64,000 bases of DNA from Renibacterium sp. (GCA_017419405.1 JAFOLH010000005.1:62001-126000); one strand, 5' to 3'; counted from the stretch's first letter, positions 1-12,710 are shown. The notes: generated by a model not told the origin, from the letters alone. Translations and numbers: made by a program.

Positions 1-742
1 CTGCGCCCGGGATCTCCAACAGGATGAGCATGGAGACCAAAAGTGCGCTCATGCTCGCCAGCAGGTAGTTGAACACGCTGTGACCGAGGATCTGCGCCAC
101 CAAGGTGACGCCGAGGATGCCGAGCCAGGCGACCGGGGGGAAGTCCAGCAGCGGCACCTGGAAGGCCCAGAGCAGGATCAACAGGATCGCCGCGCAGAAC
201 CCGTAGCAAAGCGTGGTGTACACCCCGGTTCCCATGGTCTGCCGGGCCTTTGCGCCGATCAGCGTGTAGGCCGCGGCCATGATGCCGCCGAACAACGCCA
301 ACAGGTCGCCCAGGAGCGCTTCCGACGAATTGCCCAGATCGAATCCGGTGATCACCACCACGCCCAGCAGTGCCATGCCCAAGCCGATGAAGATCGCCGG
401 AACCTGGCTGACTTTCCGGAACAGCTGGAACAGCACGATCCACGCCGATTGCAGGCAGACCAAAGCCGTCGCGGTGGCCACCGAGGTCAGCTTCAAGGCG
501 GTGATGAAGCCAGCGAAGTGCAGCGCCAGGGCCGTAGCCGAAGCGGCCGCCCAGAACACGTCGCGCCGGCTCAGCTGGCGGAACTGGCTGCGTTGCCGGA
601 TCACGGTCGGCGCGCCCATCAAAACCGCGCCCAAGGCGTTGCGCCAGAAGGCGATCGCCAAAGCCGGCGCCGCAGTCGCCGCCATGATCGGGCCAGAGGC
701 CGAGACGCCGAGCACCGCAACCGCGGCCAGGATGAAGTTCAC
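1..742 (-). CDS. EamA/DMT-superfamily permease, 3' end cut by window edge
   Basis: The reverse strand reads open from a GTG at 742 through the window start, giving 247 codons with no stop, so the C-terminus lies outside. The protein is a chain of hydrophobic helices in the 10-TM EamA (drug/metabolite transporter) pattern: an N-terminal helix beginning MNFILAAVAVLG, then the family-typical FWRNALGA segment after helix 2, FAGFITALKLTSVATATAL, and a second-repeat start LLALFGGIMAAAYTLIGAK. It would be an inner-membrane carrier or exporter of unknown substrate. No good Shine-Dalgarno precedes the GTG, so the start is uncertain. It ends a leftward run but is separated from the tRNA-Ala gene by a strong terminator and a long palindrome, so it is probably transcribed separately. 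Confidence 0.85.
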   Translation of the reverse strand, partial: MNFILAAVAVLGVSASGPIMAATAAPALAIAFWRNALGAVLMGAPTVIRQRSQFRQLSRRDVFWAAASATALALHFAGFITALKLTSVATATALVCLQSAWIVLFQLFRKVSQVPAIFIGLGMALLGVVVITGFDLGNSSEALLGDLLALFGGIMAAAYTLIGAKARQTMGTGVYTTLCYGFCAAILLILLWAFQVPLLDFPPVAWLGILGVTLVAQILGHSVFNYLLASMSALLVSMLILLEIPGA

Positions 743-796
743 AGGATCAGCCTAGGCCACAGTCTGGACCAACACCTTGTCCCGCATTCCCCAGCC

Positions 797-863
797 CTCA
801 TCGAGCGGCCACGTCTGCAGGTCAAAGGCAGATTTTGACCTGCGGATCTGGCCACTCGACGAG
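797..863. repeat. 67-bp imperfect palindrome (30-nt arms, 7-nt loop)
   Basis: The arms 797-826 and 834-863 are reverse complements at about 25 of 30 positions; the inner 10 bp (GCAGGTCAAA / TTTGACCTGC) are perfect. It sits between the EamA gene start and the tRNA-Ala terminator. It could be an operator, a REP/MITE-like dispersed repeat, or a structured 5' leader. The TTGACCTGCGG core resembles the TTGACTTGCGG seen in the hairpin at 53725-53779. Confidence 0.6.
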
Positions 864-874
864 TGCCAGACGCA

Positions 875-911
875 GAAGAACCCGGACTCGCCGCGCGAGT
901 CCGGGTTCTTC
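875..911 (-). terminator. Intrinsic terminator after tRNA-Ala
   Basis: A perfect 16-bp stem (875-890 with 896-911) closes a 5-nt loop; on the minus strand the stem is followed by a short T-containing tract. It lies 7 nt beyond the 3' end of the leftward tRNA-Ala gene and probably ends the gyrase/tRNA transcript. Confidence 0.8.
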
Positions 912-917
912 ATCCGG

Positions 918-990
918 TGGAGGCACGGGGACTCGAACCCCGAACCCCCTGCTTGCAAAGCAGGTGCGCTACCAATTGCGCCATGCCCCC
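918..990 (-). tRNA. tRNA-Ala (anticodon TGC)
   Basis: The reverse strand gives a complete cloverleaf: a 7-bp acceptor stem with a G3:U70 wobble (the alanine identity element), a D-arm beginning GCGC, an anticodon loop with TGC, and a T-arm with GGTTCGAGTCCC. Length is 73 nt with discriminator A; CCA is not encoded. It is paired with tRNA-Ile just upstream, as commonly found downstream of gyrA in actinobacteria. Confidence 0.97.
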
Positions 991-999
991 GAAGTGGCT

Positions 1000-1119
1000 T
1001 CAGTCGACTTTGTCGGTCGCCTGGTTCCACACATTCTTTTGTGCGTTGGATTCCTGGAATTTCTTCCGCAGGAAGACCACGCCAGCAACCGCTGCCGCAA
1101 GCACGATCAATTTCTTCAT
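1000..1119 (-). CDS. DLW-39 family small protein
   Basis: A 39-codon reading frame lies between tRNA-Ile and tRNA-Ala on the same strand, preceded by AGGAGG 4 nt before its ATG. The product starts MKKLIVLAAAVAGVVFLRKK, a hydrophobic N-terminal helix followed by a basic then polar tail ending with VWNQATDKVD. Length (exactly 39 residues), position near gyrA and tRNA-Ile, and the conserved tryptophan near residue 31 match the actinobacterial DLW-39 family; the signature DLW reads NVW here. The function of the family is unknown; the hydrophobic start suggests a membrane peptide. Confidence 0.88.
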   Translation of the reverse strand: MKKLIVLAAAVAGVVFLRKKFQESNAQKNVWNQATDKVD

Positions 1120-1144
1120 CGTTCCTCCTGCTTAGTAGGATCCG

Positions 1145-1218
1145 TGGGCGTACCAGGACTTGAACCTGGGACCTCTTCGTTATCAGCGAAGCGCTCTAAC
1201 CGCCTGAGCTATACGCCC
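1145..1218 (-). tRNA. tRNA-Ile (anticodon GAT)
   Basis: The reverse strand gives a 74-nt cloverleaf with a perfect 7-bp acceptor stem (GGGCGTA / TACGCCC), a D-arm TAGCTCAGG, anticodon GAT in a 5-bp stem, and a T-arm GGTTCAAGTCC; discriminator A, no encoded CCA. It follows the DUF3566 gene on the same strand. Confidence 0.97.
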
Positions 1219-1315
1219 CCACGACCCTCTCGGGCCGAGATAAAACTCTACAGCATCATCCCGTGCTGCCAAAATCTGCAGGCCCGAAACCGGTGCCGGC
1301 CGAATCCAGCCAGGC

Positions 1316-1822
1316 TCAGTCGTCGGTCAGGGTGACCCCGATGCCGCCGACCAAGGTCGCGGAGATGTTGTACAAGACCGCGGAAAGCATCGACAAAGCG
1401 GTCAACAAAACCACATTGACCACCGCGATGATCGTCGCGAAGGAGGCCACCTGGCCCAGCGAAGCGAACTTCTTGACGTCGAATGCGCCACCCTCGGACC
1501 CCTGGATGTCATTCATCAAGGCGTTGATCTGGCCGAACAATCCGGTCAGATCGAGTACCGTCCAGAGCACGATCGCAGCCACCACGGTGATGATCCCGAG
1601 CGCCACCGACAGCAAGAACGCCATCTTCAGCACCGACCAGGGATCGACCCGGGAAACCTGCAGCCGGGCCCGGCGGACCTTGGCCTTCGGAGCGGGCTTG
1701 ACCAGGGCGGGGCGGCTTTGCGAAACCGAAGAAGAGCTCGACGTCGGCCGCTGCGGTGGACGTGCCGGGGCGCTCACCCGGGCGCCCGCAGCGGGCTTGG
1801 AATTCGAGTTATTCGTGCTCAA
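1316..1822 (-). CDS. DUF3566 transmembrane protein downstream of gyrA
   Basis: A 168-residue protein with a Ser/Pro/Ala-rich disordered N-terminus (about 1-45), a basic stretch ([24 protein letters not shown]), a membrane helix at about 68-92, and a second long hydrophobic region at about 128-162. The [24 protein letters not shown] block is the family hallmark. It begins at a TTG that overlaps the gyrA stop by 14 nt, so translation is probably coupled to gyrA. The family nearly always follows gyrA in actinobacteria; a membrane link to DNA topology or cell envelope is a guess from position only. Confidence 0.85.
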   Translation of the reverse strand: MSTNNSNSKPAAGARVSAPARPPQRPTSSSSSVSQSRPALVKPAPKAKVRRARLQVSRVDPWSVLKMAFLLSVALGIITVVAAIVLWTVLDLTGLFGQINALMNDIQGSEGGAFDVKKFASLGQVASFATIIAVVNVVLLTALSMLSAVLYNISATLVGGIGVTLTDD

Positions 1823-4406
1823 TCGGTGCCTCCTCGGTACCAGTCTCAGTCTGGCCTTCGGCCGTCTGGTCTTCAGTCAACGGTACTTCATCCTCGGACT
1901 CTTCGCTCTCCAAGCCCCGTTCGCTGTTCCGAGCGACCTCGATGATCCGGTCGTTCTTGTCCGGTTTCGCGAAGATCACGCCCATCGTGTCACGACCCTT
2001 GGCGGGCACTTCGGAGACGTTGGAACGGACTACTTTGCCGCCCTCCATGACCACCAGGACCTCGTCGTCGTCCTGCACGATCAAGGCACCGACCAAGTCG
2101 CCCCGGTCCTCCACCAGTTTGGCAACCTTGATGCCCAACCCGCCTCGTCCCTGGGTACGATATTCCTCCACCGCAGTCCGCTTGGCGTACCCGCCTTCGG
2201 TGACGATGAAGACGTAGGAATCCTCGGTGACCACATCGGCGGCGAGCAATTCGTCGTCGCTGCGGAACTTCATTCCGGTGACCCCCGAGGTGGCCCGGCC
2301 CATCGGCCGCAAGGCCTCATCGGTCGCGGTGAACCGGATCGATTGCCCCTTCCGGGAAACCAGCAACAGGTCGTCGGTTTCGGAAACCAGCTGAGCGGAG
2401 ACCAGTTCGTCTTCTTCGCGCAGGTTGATCGCGATCACACCGGCCGAACGGTTGGTGTCGTAGTCTTCCAGACGGGTCTTCTTCACCAAGCCGTTCTTGG
2501 TCGCGAGCACCAGGTAGGGCGATTGCTGGTAGTCCTTCAGATCCAAGACCTGGGCGATTTTTTCGTCCGGCTGGAAAGCCAGCAGATTGGCCACGTGCTG
2601 GCCCTTGGCATCACGTCCGGCTTCGATCAGTTCATACGCCTTGGCCCGGTACACCCGGCCCAAGTTGGTGAAGAACAGCAGCCAATGATGGGTTGTCGTG
2701 ACGAAGAAGTGCTCGACGACGTCGTCCCCGCGCAGCTGAGCACCCTTGATGCCTTTGCCGCCGCGGTGCTGGGAGCGGTAGTTGTCGCTCCGGGTCCGCT
2801 TGACGTAACCGCCGCGGGTGATCGTGACGACCATTTCCTCTTCCGGAATCAGGTCTTCGATGCTCATGTCGCCGTCGTAGCCGAGCATGATCTGGGTCCG
2901 GCGGTCGTCGCCGAACTTCTCCCCGATCTCGCGCAGCTCCTCGCTGATGATGCCGCGTTGGACGTCCTCGGAGCCGAGGATCCGGTTGTACTCGACAATC
3001 CGCGCTTCGATCTCGGCGTGTTCGTCCAAGGTCTTCTGGCGTTCCAAGGCTGCGAGCTTGCGCAACTGCATGTCCAGAATCGCATTGGCCTGCAGATCGT
3101 CGATGTCCAGGAGCTTCTTCAAGCCGGAACGGGCTTCTTCGGCCGACGGCGAGCGACGGATCAAGGCGATGACCTCGTCCAACGCGTCCAAGGCCTTGAG
3201 CAGTCCGCGCAGGATGTGGGCCCGGGCTTCGTCTTGCCGGAGCAAGTACTGGGTGCGCCGGACGATCACGTCCAACTGATGCGTCACCCAGTAACGGATG
3301 AACGAATCCACGCTCAGCGTGCGCGGCACGCCGTCCACGATCGCGAGCATGTTCGCGCTGAAGTTCTCCTGCAGCGAGGTGTGCTTGTAGAGGTTGTTCA
3401 GCACCACCTTGGCCACCGCATCGCGCTTGAGCACGATGACGAGCCGCTGCCCGGTGCGGCCGGACGTCTCGTCGCGCAGATCCGCGATGCCGGCGATCTT
3501 GCCGTCTTTGACCAATTCGGCGATCTTGATCGCGAGATTGTCCGGATTCGCCTGGTAGGGCAATTCGGTGACCACCAGGCAGGTTCGGCCCTGGATTTCT
3601 TCGACGTTGACCACGGCGCGCATGGTGATCGAGCCACGGCCGGTCCGGTACGCGTCTTCAATGCCGCGGTGGCCCAGGATCTGCGCCCCGGTGGGGAAGT
3701 CCGGTCCCTTGATCCGCTGGATCAGGGCCTCGAGCAGTTCTTCTTTGCTCGCCGTCGGATTCGCCAAGTACCACTGCGCGCCGTCGATCACTTCACGCAG
3801 GTTGTGCGGCGGAATGTTGGTGGCCATGCCGACGGCGATGCCCGAGGATCCGTTGACCAGCAGGTTCGGGAAACGGGCCGGGAGGATGGCCGGCTCCTGG
3901 TTCTTGCCGTCGTAGTTGTCCTGGAAATCGACGGTTTCCTTGTCGATGTCGCGCACCATCTCCATGGCGAGCGGAGCCATCTTGGTTTCCGTGTACCGCG
4001 GCGCTGCCGCACCGTCGTTGCCCGGGGAGCCGAAGTTGCCCTGGCCCAGGGCCAGCGGGTACCGCATGACCCAGTCCTGGATCAGGCGCACCAGCGCATC
4101 ATAGATCGCCATGTCGCCGTGCGGGTGGTATTGGCCCATGACTTCGCCGACTACGCGGGCGCATTTGTTGAACGACCGGTCCGGCCGGTAACCGCCGTCG
4201 TACATCGCGTACAGCACCCGGCGGTGCACCGGTTTGAGCCCGTCCCGGACGTCGGGCAAGGCGCGGCCCACGATCACGGCCATCGCGTAATCCAAGTAGG
4301 ACCGCTGCATTTCGGCCTGCAGGTCTACCTGCTCGACCCGATCGGTGAGGATCTCGGCTTCCAATACTTCGCCGATCTCAGCGATTTCGTCGTTCTCGTC
4401 GCTCAT
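1809..4406 (-). CDS. gyrA: DNA gyrase subunit A
   Basis: An 865-residue GyrA, the breakage-reunion subunit that with GyrB introduces negative supercoils. The winged-helix tower region comes first; the active-site tyrosine lies in AAPRYTE (about residue 129-135), and the C-terminal beta-pinwheel carries a QRGGKGI-type GyrA-box (seen as HRGGKGIKG). The tail after about 820 is acidic. In the quinolone-resistance-determining region the sequence reads [10 protein letters not shown]: residue 99 is Met where E. coli has Ser83, while the Asp equivalent to Asp87 is kept. The gene lies 63 bp downstream of gyrB in the same transcript. Confidence 0.98.
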   Translation of the reverse strand: MSDENDEIAEIGEVLEAEILTDRVEQVDLQAEMQRSYLDYAMAVIVGRALPDVRDGLKPVHRRVLYAMYDGGYRPDRSFNKCARVVGEVMGQYHPHGDMAIYDALVRLIQDWVMRYPLALGQGNFGSPGNDGAAAPRYTETKMAPLAMEMVRDIDKETVDFQDNYDGKNQEPAILPARFPNLLVNGSSGIAVGMATNIPPHNLREVIDGAQWYLANPTASKEELLEALIQRIKGPDFPTGAQILGHRGIEDAYRTGRGSITMRAVVNVEEIQGRTCLVVTELPYQANPDNLAIKIAELVKDGKIAGIADLRDETSGRTGQRLVIVLKRDAVAKVVLNNLYKHTSLQENFSANMLAIVDGVPRTLSVDSFIRYWVTHQLDVIVRRTQYLLRQDEARAHILRGLLKALDALDEVIALIRRSPSAEEARSGLKKLLDIDDLQANAILDMQLRKLAALERQKTLDEHAEIEARIVEYNRILGSEDVQRGIISEELREIGEKFGDDRRTQIMLGYDGDMSIEDLIPEEEMVVTITRGGYVKRTRSDNYRSQHRGGKGIKGAQLRGDDVVEHFFVTTTHHWLLFFTNLGRVYRAKAYELIEAGRDAKGQHVANLLAFQPDEKIAQVLDLKDYQQSPYLVLATKNGLVKKTRLEDYDTNRSAGVIAINLREEDELVSAQLVSETDDLLLVSRKGQSIRFTATDEALRPMGRATSGVTGMKFRSDDELLAADVVTEDSYVFIVTEGGYAKRTAVEEYRTQGRGGLGIKVAKLVEDRGDLVGALIVQDDDEVLVVMEGGKVVRSNVSEVPAKGRDTMGVIFAKPDKNDRIIEVARNSERGLESEESEDEVPLTEDQTAEGQTETGTEEAPIEHE

Positions 4407-4469
4407 CGTGCGGCCCCGTTCAAAATCTCGGGTTCAAAACCCTGGTCGGAAGGTGTTGTCGAAACAGCT

Positions 4470-6809
<2,340 letters not shown>

Positions 6810-6836
6810 TCAGCCCGCTAAGGGCCGTTCGGACAT

Positions 6837-7412
6837 TTACCCGTAAGTGTCCCGCGGTCCCCGGCCCTGCACGGTGCGCCCGCCTTTGCGCCAGTTCGGC
6901 GCGGTCGGTCCCAGAACGTGGATTTTGGTCACCACGCCGGCGCCCAAATCCGCGCTGAACCGGGCCAGCAAACTGCTCGACAGCAACCTCAGCTGAGTCG
7001 CCCAACTGGTGGAATCGCAGCGCACATGCAACACCGTCCCGCTGAATGACTCCGGCCGGCAGTGCGCCGCGATGTCAGCCCCGACCAAGGAATCCCACTG
7101 CGCCATCACCGAACCCACGGCCACTGGAGCGGACCAACCGCGTTCGGCGACCATTCGCGACACGATCCCGCCCAACCCTTGCGGATCGCGCCCGGACGGA
7201 CTGTTCTTCCGGGCCGCGCGCTGGGCTGCGCTCTGCCGTTGTTTGGCCTGGCTGCTGTTCAGGGCTGCGGCACTGCGCACCCGCCGTTCGCCTCGGGACT
7301 GCGCGGCTTCCCGCATCCGGTTCAATGCCGCTTGGGCGGCATCGAGCTCCGGATCGGACGCCGGATCGCGATGCTCCGGAGCCCCGGGTTTCGGATCTTC
7401 CGGCTCAGCCAT
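6837..7412 (-). CDS. DUF721 protein, DciA-like helicase operator candidate
   Basis: A 191-residue protein. Residues about 1-85 are charged, low-complexity and probably disordered; the C-terminal half carries the DUF721 fold, with [37 protein letters not shown] and [20 protein letters not shown]721/DciA proteins are the ancestral partners that load or operate the replicative helicase DnaB in bacteria without DnaC, and no dnaC-like gene is visible here while dnaB lies at 58170. The ATG overlaps the recF stop by 8 nt, the usual recF-DUF721-gyrB order. The family call is firm; the helicase-loading role in this organism is inferred. Confidence 0.85.
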   Translation of the reverse strand: MAEPEDPKPGAPEHRDPASDPELDAAQAALNRMREAAQSRGERRVRSAAALNSSQAKQRQSAAQRAARKNSPSGRDPQGLGGIVSRMVAERGWSAPVAVGSVMAQWDSLVGADIAAHCRPESFSGTVLHVRCDSTSWATQLRLLSSSLLARFSADLGAGVVTKIHVLGPTAPNWRKGGRTVQGRGPRDTYG

Positions 7413-8613
7413 CGACGACCCCGATCGCGGAAACCCTGATCCGGGCTCCGGACAATTCCTCGGGGACGTCTTCCGCCACCGCAGCCGTGACCAGCACCTG
7501 TTCGGCAGCAGCCACGATGCCGGCCAGCCGGCTGCGCCGTGCGGCGTCCAACTCGGCGAATACATCGTCGAGGATCAAAATCGGGTCCGCTGCTTCGAGC
7601 TCCTGGTCCGCTTTGAGCACGTAGTAGGAGGCCAGCCGCAAGGACAGCGCGACCGACCAGGTTTCACCGTGCGATGCGTACCCTTTTGCCGGGGCGTTGC
7701 CCAGGACCAGTTCCACCTCGTCCCGGTGCGGACCCACCAGGGTCAACCCGCGTTCCAATTCCCGCGGCCGGGCGGTGGCCAATGCGGCCAAAAACTGTTC
7801 GGTCAGTTGTTCCGCAGTGCTGTGCACCAGGGAATCGTCGTCACCCGGCCCGGCCGCGCTGCCGGAATCCTCCGGGAAGCCGCTGTCCTCCTGATAACCG
7901 CTGAGCGACGAACGGTAGTGCGCCCGCAGGACTTTCGAACCGTCGGTCAGCTCGGCATAGGAACGCGCCATTTCCGGTTTGAGCTGCTCCAACAATGCCA
8001 ATCGCGCTGCCAACAGCTGCGCACCCTGAGTGGCCAGATGATGGTCCCAGACTTCCAGCGTGGCCAGGAATTCCGGCGGCGCATCCCGGCGCAGACCACG
8101 CTGCCCGCGAGCGGATTTGAGCAAAGCATTGCGCTGTTTGAGCACCCGTTCGTAGTCGGCACGGAGCCCGGCGTATTTGGGGTGCAGCGACTGCAGCAGA
8201 TCATCCAGGAATCGGCGCCGGTTGCCCGGATCCCCTTTCACCAGGGCCAAGTCTTCGGGGGCGAAAAGCACGCTCCGGCACAAGCCCAGGATGTCCCGGG
8301 CGCGCACCGGGTTCGCCCGGTTGATCCGGGCCCGGTTCGCCCGGCCGGCATTGATTTCGACTTCCAGGCTCAGCTGCTGCGCTCCGCGGACCAGTTGGCC
8401 CCGGATCAGCGCCCGTTCGGCGCCGAAACGAATCAGCGGCGCGTCGTTGGAGACCCGGTGCGATCCCAAGGAGCTCAAATAGCCCAGTGCCTCGATCAGG
8501 TTGGTCTTGCCCAAGCCATTGGAGCCCAGGAAAACCGTGACCCCGGGCTGCAAAGACAGATCCGCTTGGCTGTAGCTCCGGAAATCAGTCAGCGAAAGCC
8601 GCTCTAGATACAC
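7405..8613 (-). CDS. recF: DNA recombination/gap-repair ATPase RecF
   Basis: A 402-residue SMC-like ABC ATPase. The Walker A motif [17 protein letters not shown] lies near residue 32, the signature region is [10 protein letters not shown], and Walker B is [14 protein letters not shown] near residues 350-363. RecF helps load RecA at gapped DNA with RecO and RecR. The start is a GTG ([14 protein letters not shown]) one nucleotide after the gnd stop; the upstream in-frame extension to 8835 lies over gnd and lacks RecF-like residues. Its stop is overlapped by the DUF721 start. Confidence 0.97.
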   Translation of the reverse strand: MYLERLSLTDFRSYSQADLSLQPGVTVFLGSNGLGKTNLIEALGYLSSLGSHRVSNDAPLIRFGAERALIRGQLVRGAQQLSLEVEINAGRANRARINRANPVRARDILGLCRSVLFAPEDLALVKGDPGNRRRFLDDLLQSLHPKYAGLRADYERVLKQRNALLKSARGQRGLRRDAPPEFLATLEVWDHHLATQGAQLLAARLALLEQLKPEMARSYAELTDGSKVLRAHYRSSLSGYQEDSGFPEDSGSAAGPGDDDSLVHSTAEQLTEQFLAALATARPRELERGLTLVGPHRDEVELVLGNAPAKGYASHGETWSVALSLRLASYYVLKADQELEAADPILILDDVFAELDAARRSRLAGIVAAAEQVLVTAAVAEDVPEELSGARIRVSAIGVVDG

Positions 8614-8614
8614 A

Positions 8615-9502
8615 CTATTTGGCCGGTTTGGTCGCGTGGCCGCCGAATTGGTTGCGCAGCGCGGAAACCATTCGCATAGCGGGTGAGTTGTCTTCACGCG
8701 AAGCGAACCGGGCATAGAGCGCGGCGGTGATCGCGGGCACCGGGACCGCGCTGGCGATTGCTTCTTCAACCGTCCAGCGGCCCTCGCCGGAATCTTCGAC
8801 GTAGTCGTCGATTGCCGCCAAACCGGGATCTTCATCGAGGGCCTTGACCATCAGATCAAGCAACCAGGAGCGCACCACCGTGCCTTTTTGCCAAGCCCGG
8901 AAAGTTCCGGGAAGGTCCTTGACGATGTCCTTGGCCGCCAACAGCTCATAGCCCTCGGCATACGACTGCATCAATCCGTATTCGATCCCGTTGTGCACCA
9001 TCTTGGCGTAGTGCCCGGCACCGACCCCGCCCACGTGCACGAAGCTGTCGGCGCGGTCGCCCTCGGGGCGCAAAGCATCGAAAATCGGCATTGCCGTTTC
9101 GATGTCCTCATCCGAACCGCCGGCCATCAGGCCGTAGCCGTTCTCCAGTCCCCAGATTCCGCCGGAAACCCCGCAATCGAGGAATTTGATCGATTTTTCC
9201 GCCAATTCGGCGGCATGCTTCTGGTCTTCGGTGAACCGGGAGTTGCCACCGTCGATCACCAGATCGCCGGGGCTGAGTTTTTCGCCGAGTTCCGCGATCA
9301 CCGATTCGGTGATCGCTCCGGAAGGAACCATCACCCAGATGATCCGCGGAGCCTGCAGCTCGGCAACCAGGGCATCGACGGTTTCGACGTCGGTCACTTC
9401 CGGGTTGCGGTCGAATCCGGTCACCTCGATGCCGGCCTGGCGCAACCGGGCACGCATGTTGAAACCCATTTTTCCAAGACCAATGAGACCGATGTGCATC
9501 AT
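8615..9502 (-). CDS. gnd: 6-phosphogluconate dehydrogenase, decarboxylating (short type)
   Basis: A 295-residue oxidoreductase of the short 6PGDH class (about 300 rather than 470 residues). A Rossmann motif [12 protein letters not shown] is at the N-terminus; substrate and catalytic motifs are [30 protein letters not shown] and [18 protein letters not shown], with the catalytic lysine in [11 protein letters not shown]. It oxidises 6-phosphogluconate to ribulose 5-phosphate in the pentose phosphate pathway. Its place between dnaN and recF is conserved in actinobacteria and makes it part of the replication operon. A GGGTC upstream of the double ATG is the likely ribosome site. Confidence 0.95.
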   Translation of the reverse strand: MMHIGLIGLGKMGFNMRARLRQAGIEVTGFDRNPEVTDVETVDALVAELQAPRIIWVMVPSGAITESVIAELGEKLSPGDLVIDGGNSRFTEDQKHAAELAEKSIKFLDCGVSGGIWGLENGYGLMAGGSDEDIETAMPIFDALRPEGDRADSFVHVGGVGAGHYAKMVHNGIEYGLMQSYAEGYELLAAKDIVKDLPGTFRAWQKGTVVRSWLLDLMVKALDEDPGLAAIDDYVEDSGEGRWTVEEAIASAVPVPAITAALYARFASREDNSPAMRMVSALRNQFGGHATKPAK

Positions 9503-9543
9503 GACCCTTTTCTTTAGAACTGTTGCTGAGCCGCCGAGGCCGA

Positions 9544-10668
9544 TTACTGGTTGGGCAACCTGACCGGCATCACCAGGTACCGGTAGCTGTCCTGGTCGTC
9601 GCCGTCGATGTCCTGCTGTGCTGTCATCATGGCCGGTTTGGGTGCGGAGGTAAAGGAAAAACGCACGTATTTGCTCTCGAACGCGCCCAGACCTTCGCTG
9701 AGGTAGTGCGGATTGAACGCGACCGTGATTTCTTCTCCGCTCAGGGCCGCTTCCAAGGCTTCCGAAGCCTGCGCGTCTTCACCGGTACCGGCGTCGAGCC
9801 CGACCTGGCCGTCGCTGAACGCCAACCGCACCGGGGTATTCCGTTCAGCGACCAACGCGACCCGGCGTACCGCCTCGACCAGCGCCGCGGTTTCCACCGT
9901 GGCATGGATCGGCGTGTTTTCCGGGAACAGCGACCGGATCTTCGGATAGTCCCCGTCGACCAGCAAGGACGTGGTCCGCCGGCCGCCGCTTTCGAAACCG
10001 ATCAGTTCGGAATCGGAGGACAGCGCGATGTTGATGTCGCCGGCGCCGCCCAGGGTCTTCGCAACTTCACTCAGCGTTTTCGCCTTGACCAATGCCGAGG
10101 TCGAGATGCCCGGCGTCGTCGGCTTCCAGTTCACCTCGCGCATCGCCAACCGGTAGCGGTCGGTAGCCAACATGGTGATCAAATCATCTTCGATCTCGAT
10201 TTTGACGCCGGCCAGGATCGGCAAAGTGTCGTCTTTGCTGGCCGCCACCGTGACCTGGGAAACCGCCCGGGCAAACGCCTCGCCGGGCACCGTCCCGCTG
10301 ATTTCCGGCAGCGCCGGCAATTCGGGGTAGTCGGCTTCCGGCATGGTGGCCAGATTGAAGCGCGAATTTCGGCAGCTCAGGATGACCTTCGAGCCCTCGG
10401 TGCTGACTTCGACCGGCGCGGCCGGCAAGCTCCGGCAAATATCGGCGAGCAAGCGGCCGGAGACCAAAATCGTTCCGGGTTCGGCGACGTCTGCGGCGAT
10501 TTCCAAGCGGGCGGAAATTTCGTAATCGAAGCTCGACAGGCTCAGCGTCCCCCCTTCGGCCTTGAGCAGGAGTCCGGAAAGCACCGGAACCGGTGGCCGG
10601 GGCGAAAGTGCTCGGGCTGCCCAGCCCACAGCATCGTTGAGAACATCCCGTTCGACTCGGAATTTCAC
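9544..10668 (-). CDS. dnaN: DNA polymerase III sliding clamp (beta subunit)
   Basis: A 374-residue beta clamp made of three repeated domains; it starts with the family sequence MKFRVERDVLNDAVGWAAR from a GTG and ends in MPVRLPNQ. Conserved segments include SGRLLADICRSLP, TDRYRLAMREV and FNPHYLSEGL. The clamp encircles DNA and tethers the polymerase. It is the first gene left of the oriC intergenic region, transcribed leftward with gnd, recF and DUF721. Confidence 0.98.
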   Translation of the reverse strand: MKFRVERDVLNDAVGWAARALSPRPPVPVLSGLLLKAEGGTLSLSSFDYEISARLEIAADVAEPGTILVSGRLLADICRSLPAAPVEVSTEGSKVILSCRNSRFNLATMPEADYPELPALPEISGTVPGEAFARAVSQVTVAASKDDTLPILAGVKIEIEDDLITMLATDRYRLAMREVNWKPTTPGISTSALVKAKTLSEVAKTLGGAGDINIALSSDSELIGFESGGRRTTSLLVDGDYPKIRSLFPENTPIHATVETAALVEAVRRVALVAERNTPVRLAFSDGQVGLDAGTGEDAQASEALEAALSGEEITVAFNPHYLSEGLGAFESKYVRFSFTSAPKPAMMTAQQDIDGDDQDSYRYLVMPVRLPNQ

Positions 10669-10867
10669 AGAAGGGCGCCCCTTTTCTTCGCATCCATCGG
10701 TACCCAGCGAAGACGCCGGGAATTACATATTGCTCAACAGCTTAGCCGCTTCTGCACGGCATTCGTCCATGTGCACCGGATCCATGGGGTTTACCGAGCT
10801 TCTGGCCGCACGGCGTCCGGAATCCGGAGCTCGGGGCGGTTCGTGGTTCGGGGTATTTGTTATCTGA

Positions 10868-11104
10868 TGGAATCAATTTTTTGTGATTCGTAGTGTTAAT
10901 AACTGCTGTGGATACTGTGGATAACTCTGCTGGGGCTTGCAATCCAGGCGAACTGCCTTGTGTACAAGATGTTGGTTCAGCACGCATTGCTCAGCTTTGC
11001 CCAGTGGACAACTTCTGCGGCTTTTAGCGGATCCACAAGCTCCCTCCGAGTTGTCACCAGAATCCGCCCGGTTGTCCACCTCGTAGTCCACAGGTTTTTC
11101 CACA
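10868..11104. other. oriC: Chromosomal replication origin region (oriC)
   Basis: The dnaN-dnaA gap holds an AT-rich stretch (about 10868-10905) followed by clustered DnaA boxes matching TTRTCCACA in either orientation: perfect at 10916-10924 (TGTGGATAA), 8 of 9 at 10907-10915, 11003-11011, 11072-11080, 11084-11092 and 11096-11104, and weaker matches at 11029-11037 and 11051-11059. In other actinobacteria oriC lies in the dnaA-dnaN interval, and this is the densest array beside an AT-rich unwinding candidate here. Confidence 0.88.
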
Positions 11105-11145
11105 GGTGTTAAAAAGTGCCTGCGGCAAGGCTTGGCCGACAGCAC

Positions 11146-12549
11146 TCAGTTTTCGCGTTGTTGCTGCCGGATCAAGTTGGTCAGTTCGGTGACTTGATTG
11201 AAGATGGTCCGGCGCTCGGCCATCAGTTCCCGGATTTTGCGGTCCGCGTGGATCACCGTGGTGTGGTCGCGTCCGCCGAGTTCCTGCCCGATTTTCGGCA
11301 ACGACAGATCGGTCAATTCGCGGCAGAGGTACATCGCGATCTGCCGGGCGTTGACCAGAGTCCGGGTCCGGGATTTGGACCGCAGTTCTTCCAGACTGAG
11401 CTTGAAGTATGAAGCGGTCTGGCCCAGGATCGTGGCCGCGGTGATCTGTTGGTCGCCGTCGTCGGTGATCAGGTCCTTCAAAACGGTTTCGGCCAGCCCG
11501 ACGTCGACCGGCTGTCGGTTGAGCGAGGCGAACGCGGTGACCCGGATGAGCGCGCCCTCGAGCTCACGGATATTGGTGGAGATTTTCGAGGCGATGTATT
11601 CCAACACGTCATCCGGTGCGTGCAGGCCTTCGCCGATGGCCTTTTTGCGCAGGATCGCGATTCTGGTTTCCAGTTCGGGCGGCTGCACATCGGTGAGCAG
11701 TCCCCACTCGAAGCGCGAACGCATCCGTTCCTCGAAACCGGAAAGCTGCTTGGGCGGCAGATCGGAGGTGATCACCACTTGTTTGTTGTGGTTGTGCAGC
11801 GCATTGAAGGTGTGGAAGAACTCTTCTTGGGTCGCTTCCTTGCCGGAGAGGAACTGGATGTCGTCGATCAGCAGGATGTCGACGTTCCGGTAGGTGGTCT
11901 TGAAGCTGGTGCCTTCGTCGTACCGGATCGAGTTGATGAACTCGTTCGTGAATTCCTCGGAATTCACGTACCGCACCCGGATGCCGTTGTAGAGCCGGCG
12001 GGCGTAATGCCCGATCGCGTGCAGCAAGTGGGTTTTGCCCAGTCCCGAATCGCCGTAAATGAACAGCGGGTTGTACGCCTTCGCCGGCGCCTCCGCGACG
12101 GCGACCGCGGCGGCATGGGCAAATCGGTTCGATTGGCCGATCACGAACGTGTCGAAGATGTATTTCGGATTCAAGCGGCCGAACTCATTCGAAGTGCTCG
12201 GCGGAGTGGGCTGGGGCCGGGACTCCTCGGAAGGTTCCACCGGCTCGTCCAGCTCGCGTTCTTCTTCGGCCACCGGGGTCAAATCGGTGTCGATGCTGAT
12301 CGCGCAGAGCACGTCTTCGCCGAAGACTTCACGCAGGGCCAGGTCCAGGGATCCCTTGATCTGGTTCTGCAGCACCTCCCGGGTCAGCTCATTGGGCACC
12401 GCCAGCAACAAGGTGGACCCGATCAGCCCCTGCGCCTGGGCCAGGGTGATGAAACCGCGTTGCCGCGGCGAAACATGCTCGTCTTGCTCGAGGATTTTGA
12501 CGACCTTGCGCCACGAACCGGCAATGTCGTTGTTGCTTTCAGCGTTCAC
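11146..12549 (-). CDS. dnaA: Chromosomal replication initiator DnaA
   Basis: A 467-residue AAA+ initiator. Domain I spans about 1-85, an acidic/Pro linker follows (about 100-135), then the AAA+ core with Walker [16 protein letters not shown], Walker [15 protein letters not shown] and the arginine-finger region, and finally the DNA-binding domain IV with the signature [15 protein letters not shown] near the C-terminus. Translation begins at GTG 12549. DnaA boxes flank both ends of the gene (oriC on the 3' side, 12600-12710 upstream), consistent with autoregulation. Confidence 0.98.
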   Translation of the reverse strand: MNAESNNDIAGSWRKVVKILEQDEHVSPRQRGFITLAQAQGLIGSTLLLAVPNELTREVLQNQIKGSLDLALREVFGEDVLCAISIDTDLTPVAEEERELDEPVEPSEESRPQPTPPSTSNEFGRLNPKYIFDTFVIGQSNRFAHAAAVAVAEAPAKAYNPLFIYGDSGLGKTHLLHAIGHYARRLYNGIRVRYVNSEEFTNEFINSIRYDEGTSFKTTYRNVDILLIDDIQFLSGKEATQEEFFHTFNALHNHNKQVVITSDLPPKQLSGFEERMRSRFEWGLLTDVQPPELETRIAILRKKAIGEGLHAPDDVLEYIASKISTNIRELEGALIRVTAFASLNRQPVDVGLAETVLKDLITDDGDQQITAATILGQTASYFKLSLEELRSKSRTRTLVNARQIAMYLCRELTDLSLPKIGQELGGRDHTTVIHADRKIRELMAERRTIFNQVTELTNLIRQQQREN

Positions 12550-12599
12550 TCAAATCCCCTACTTGACGTCATCGATGCCCCGGGCCGATTCCGGCATTG

Positions 12600-12710
12600 T
12601 CATCCACAGAGTTATTCACAACCAGTGGATAAGAGGTCACTGAACAAGAGTAGGTGATGAAGTTGAGCAGACGGTAGCTGGATTGGCCGGTATCCCGCGG
12701 CTGTGGAAAA
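12600..12710. promoter_or_regulatory. DnaA boxes in the dnaA-rpmH intergenic region
   Basis: Four 9-mers differ from TTATCCACA at one position: TCATCCACA (12600-12608), TTATTCACA (12612-12620), AGTGGATAA (12624-12632, reverse) and TGTGGAAAA (12702-12710, reverse). They lie just upstream of the dnaA start, where DnaA could repress its own gene or contribute to the origin. The rest of the 360-bp gap up to rpmH holds the rpmH promoter and no gene. Confidence 0.65.
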
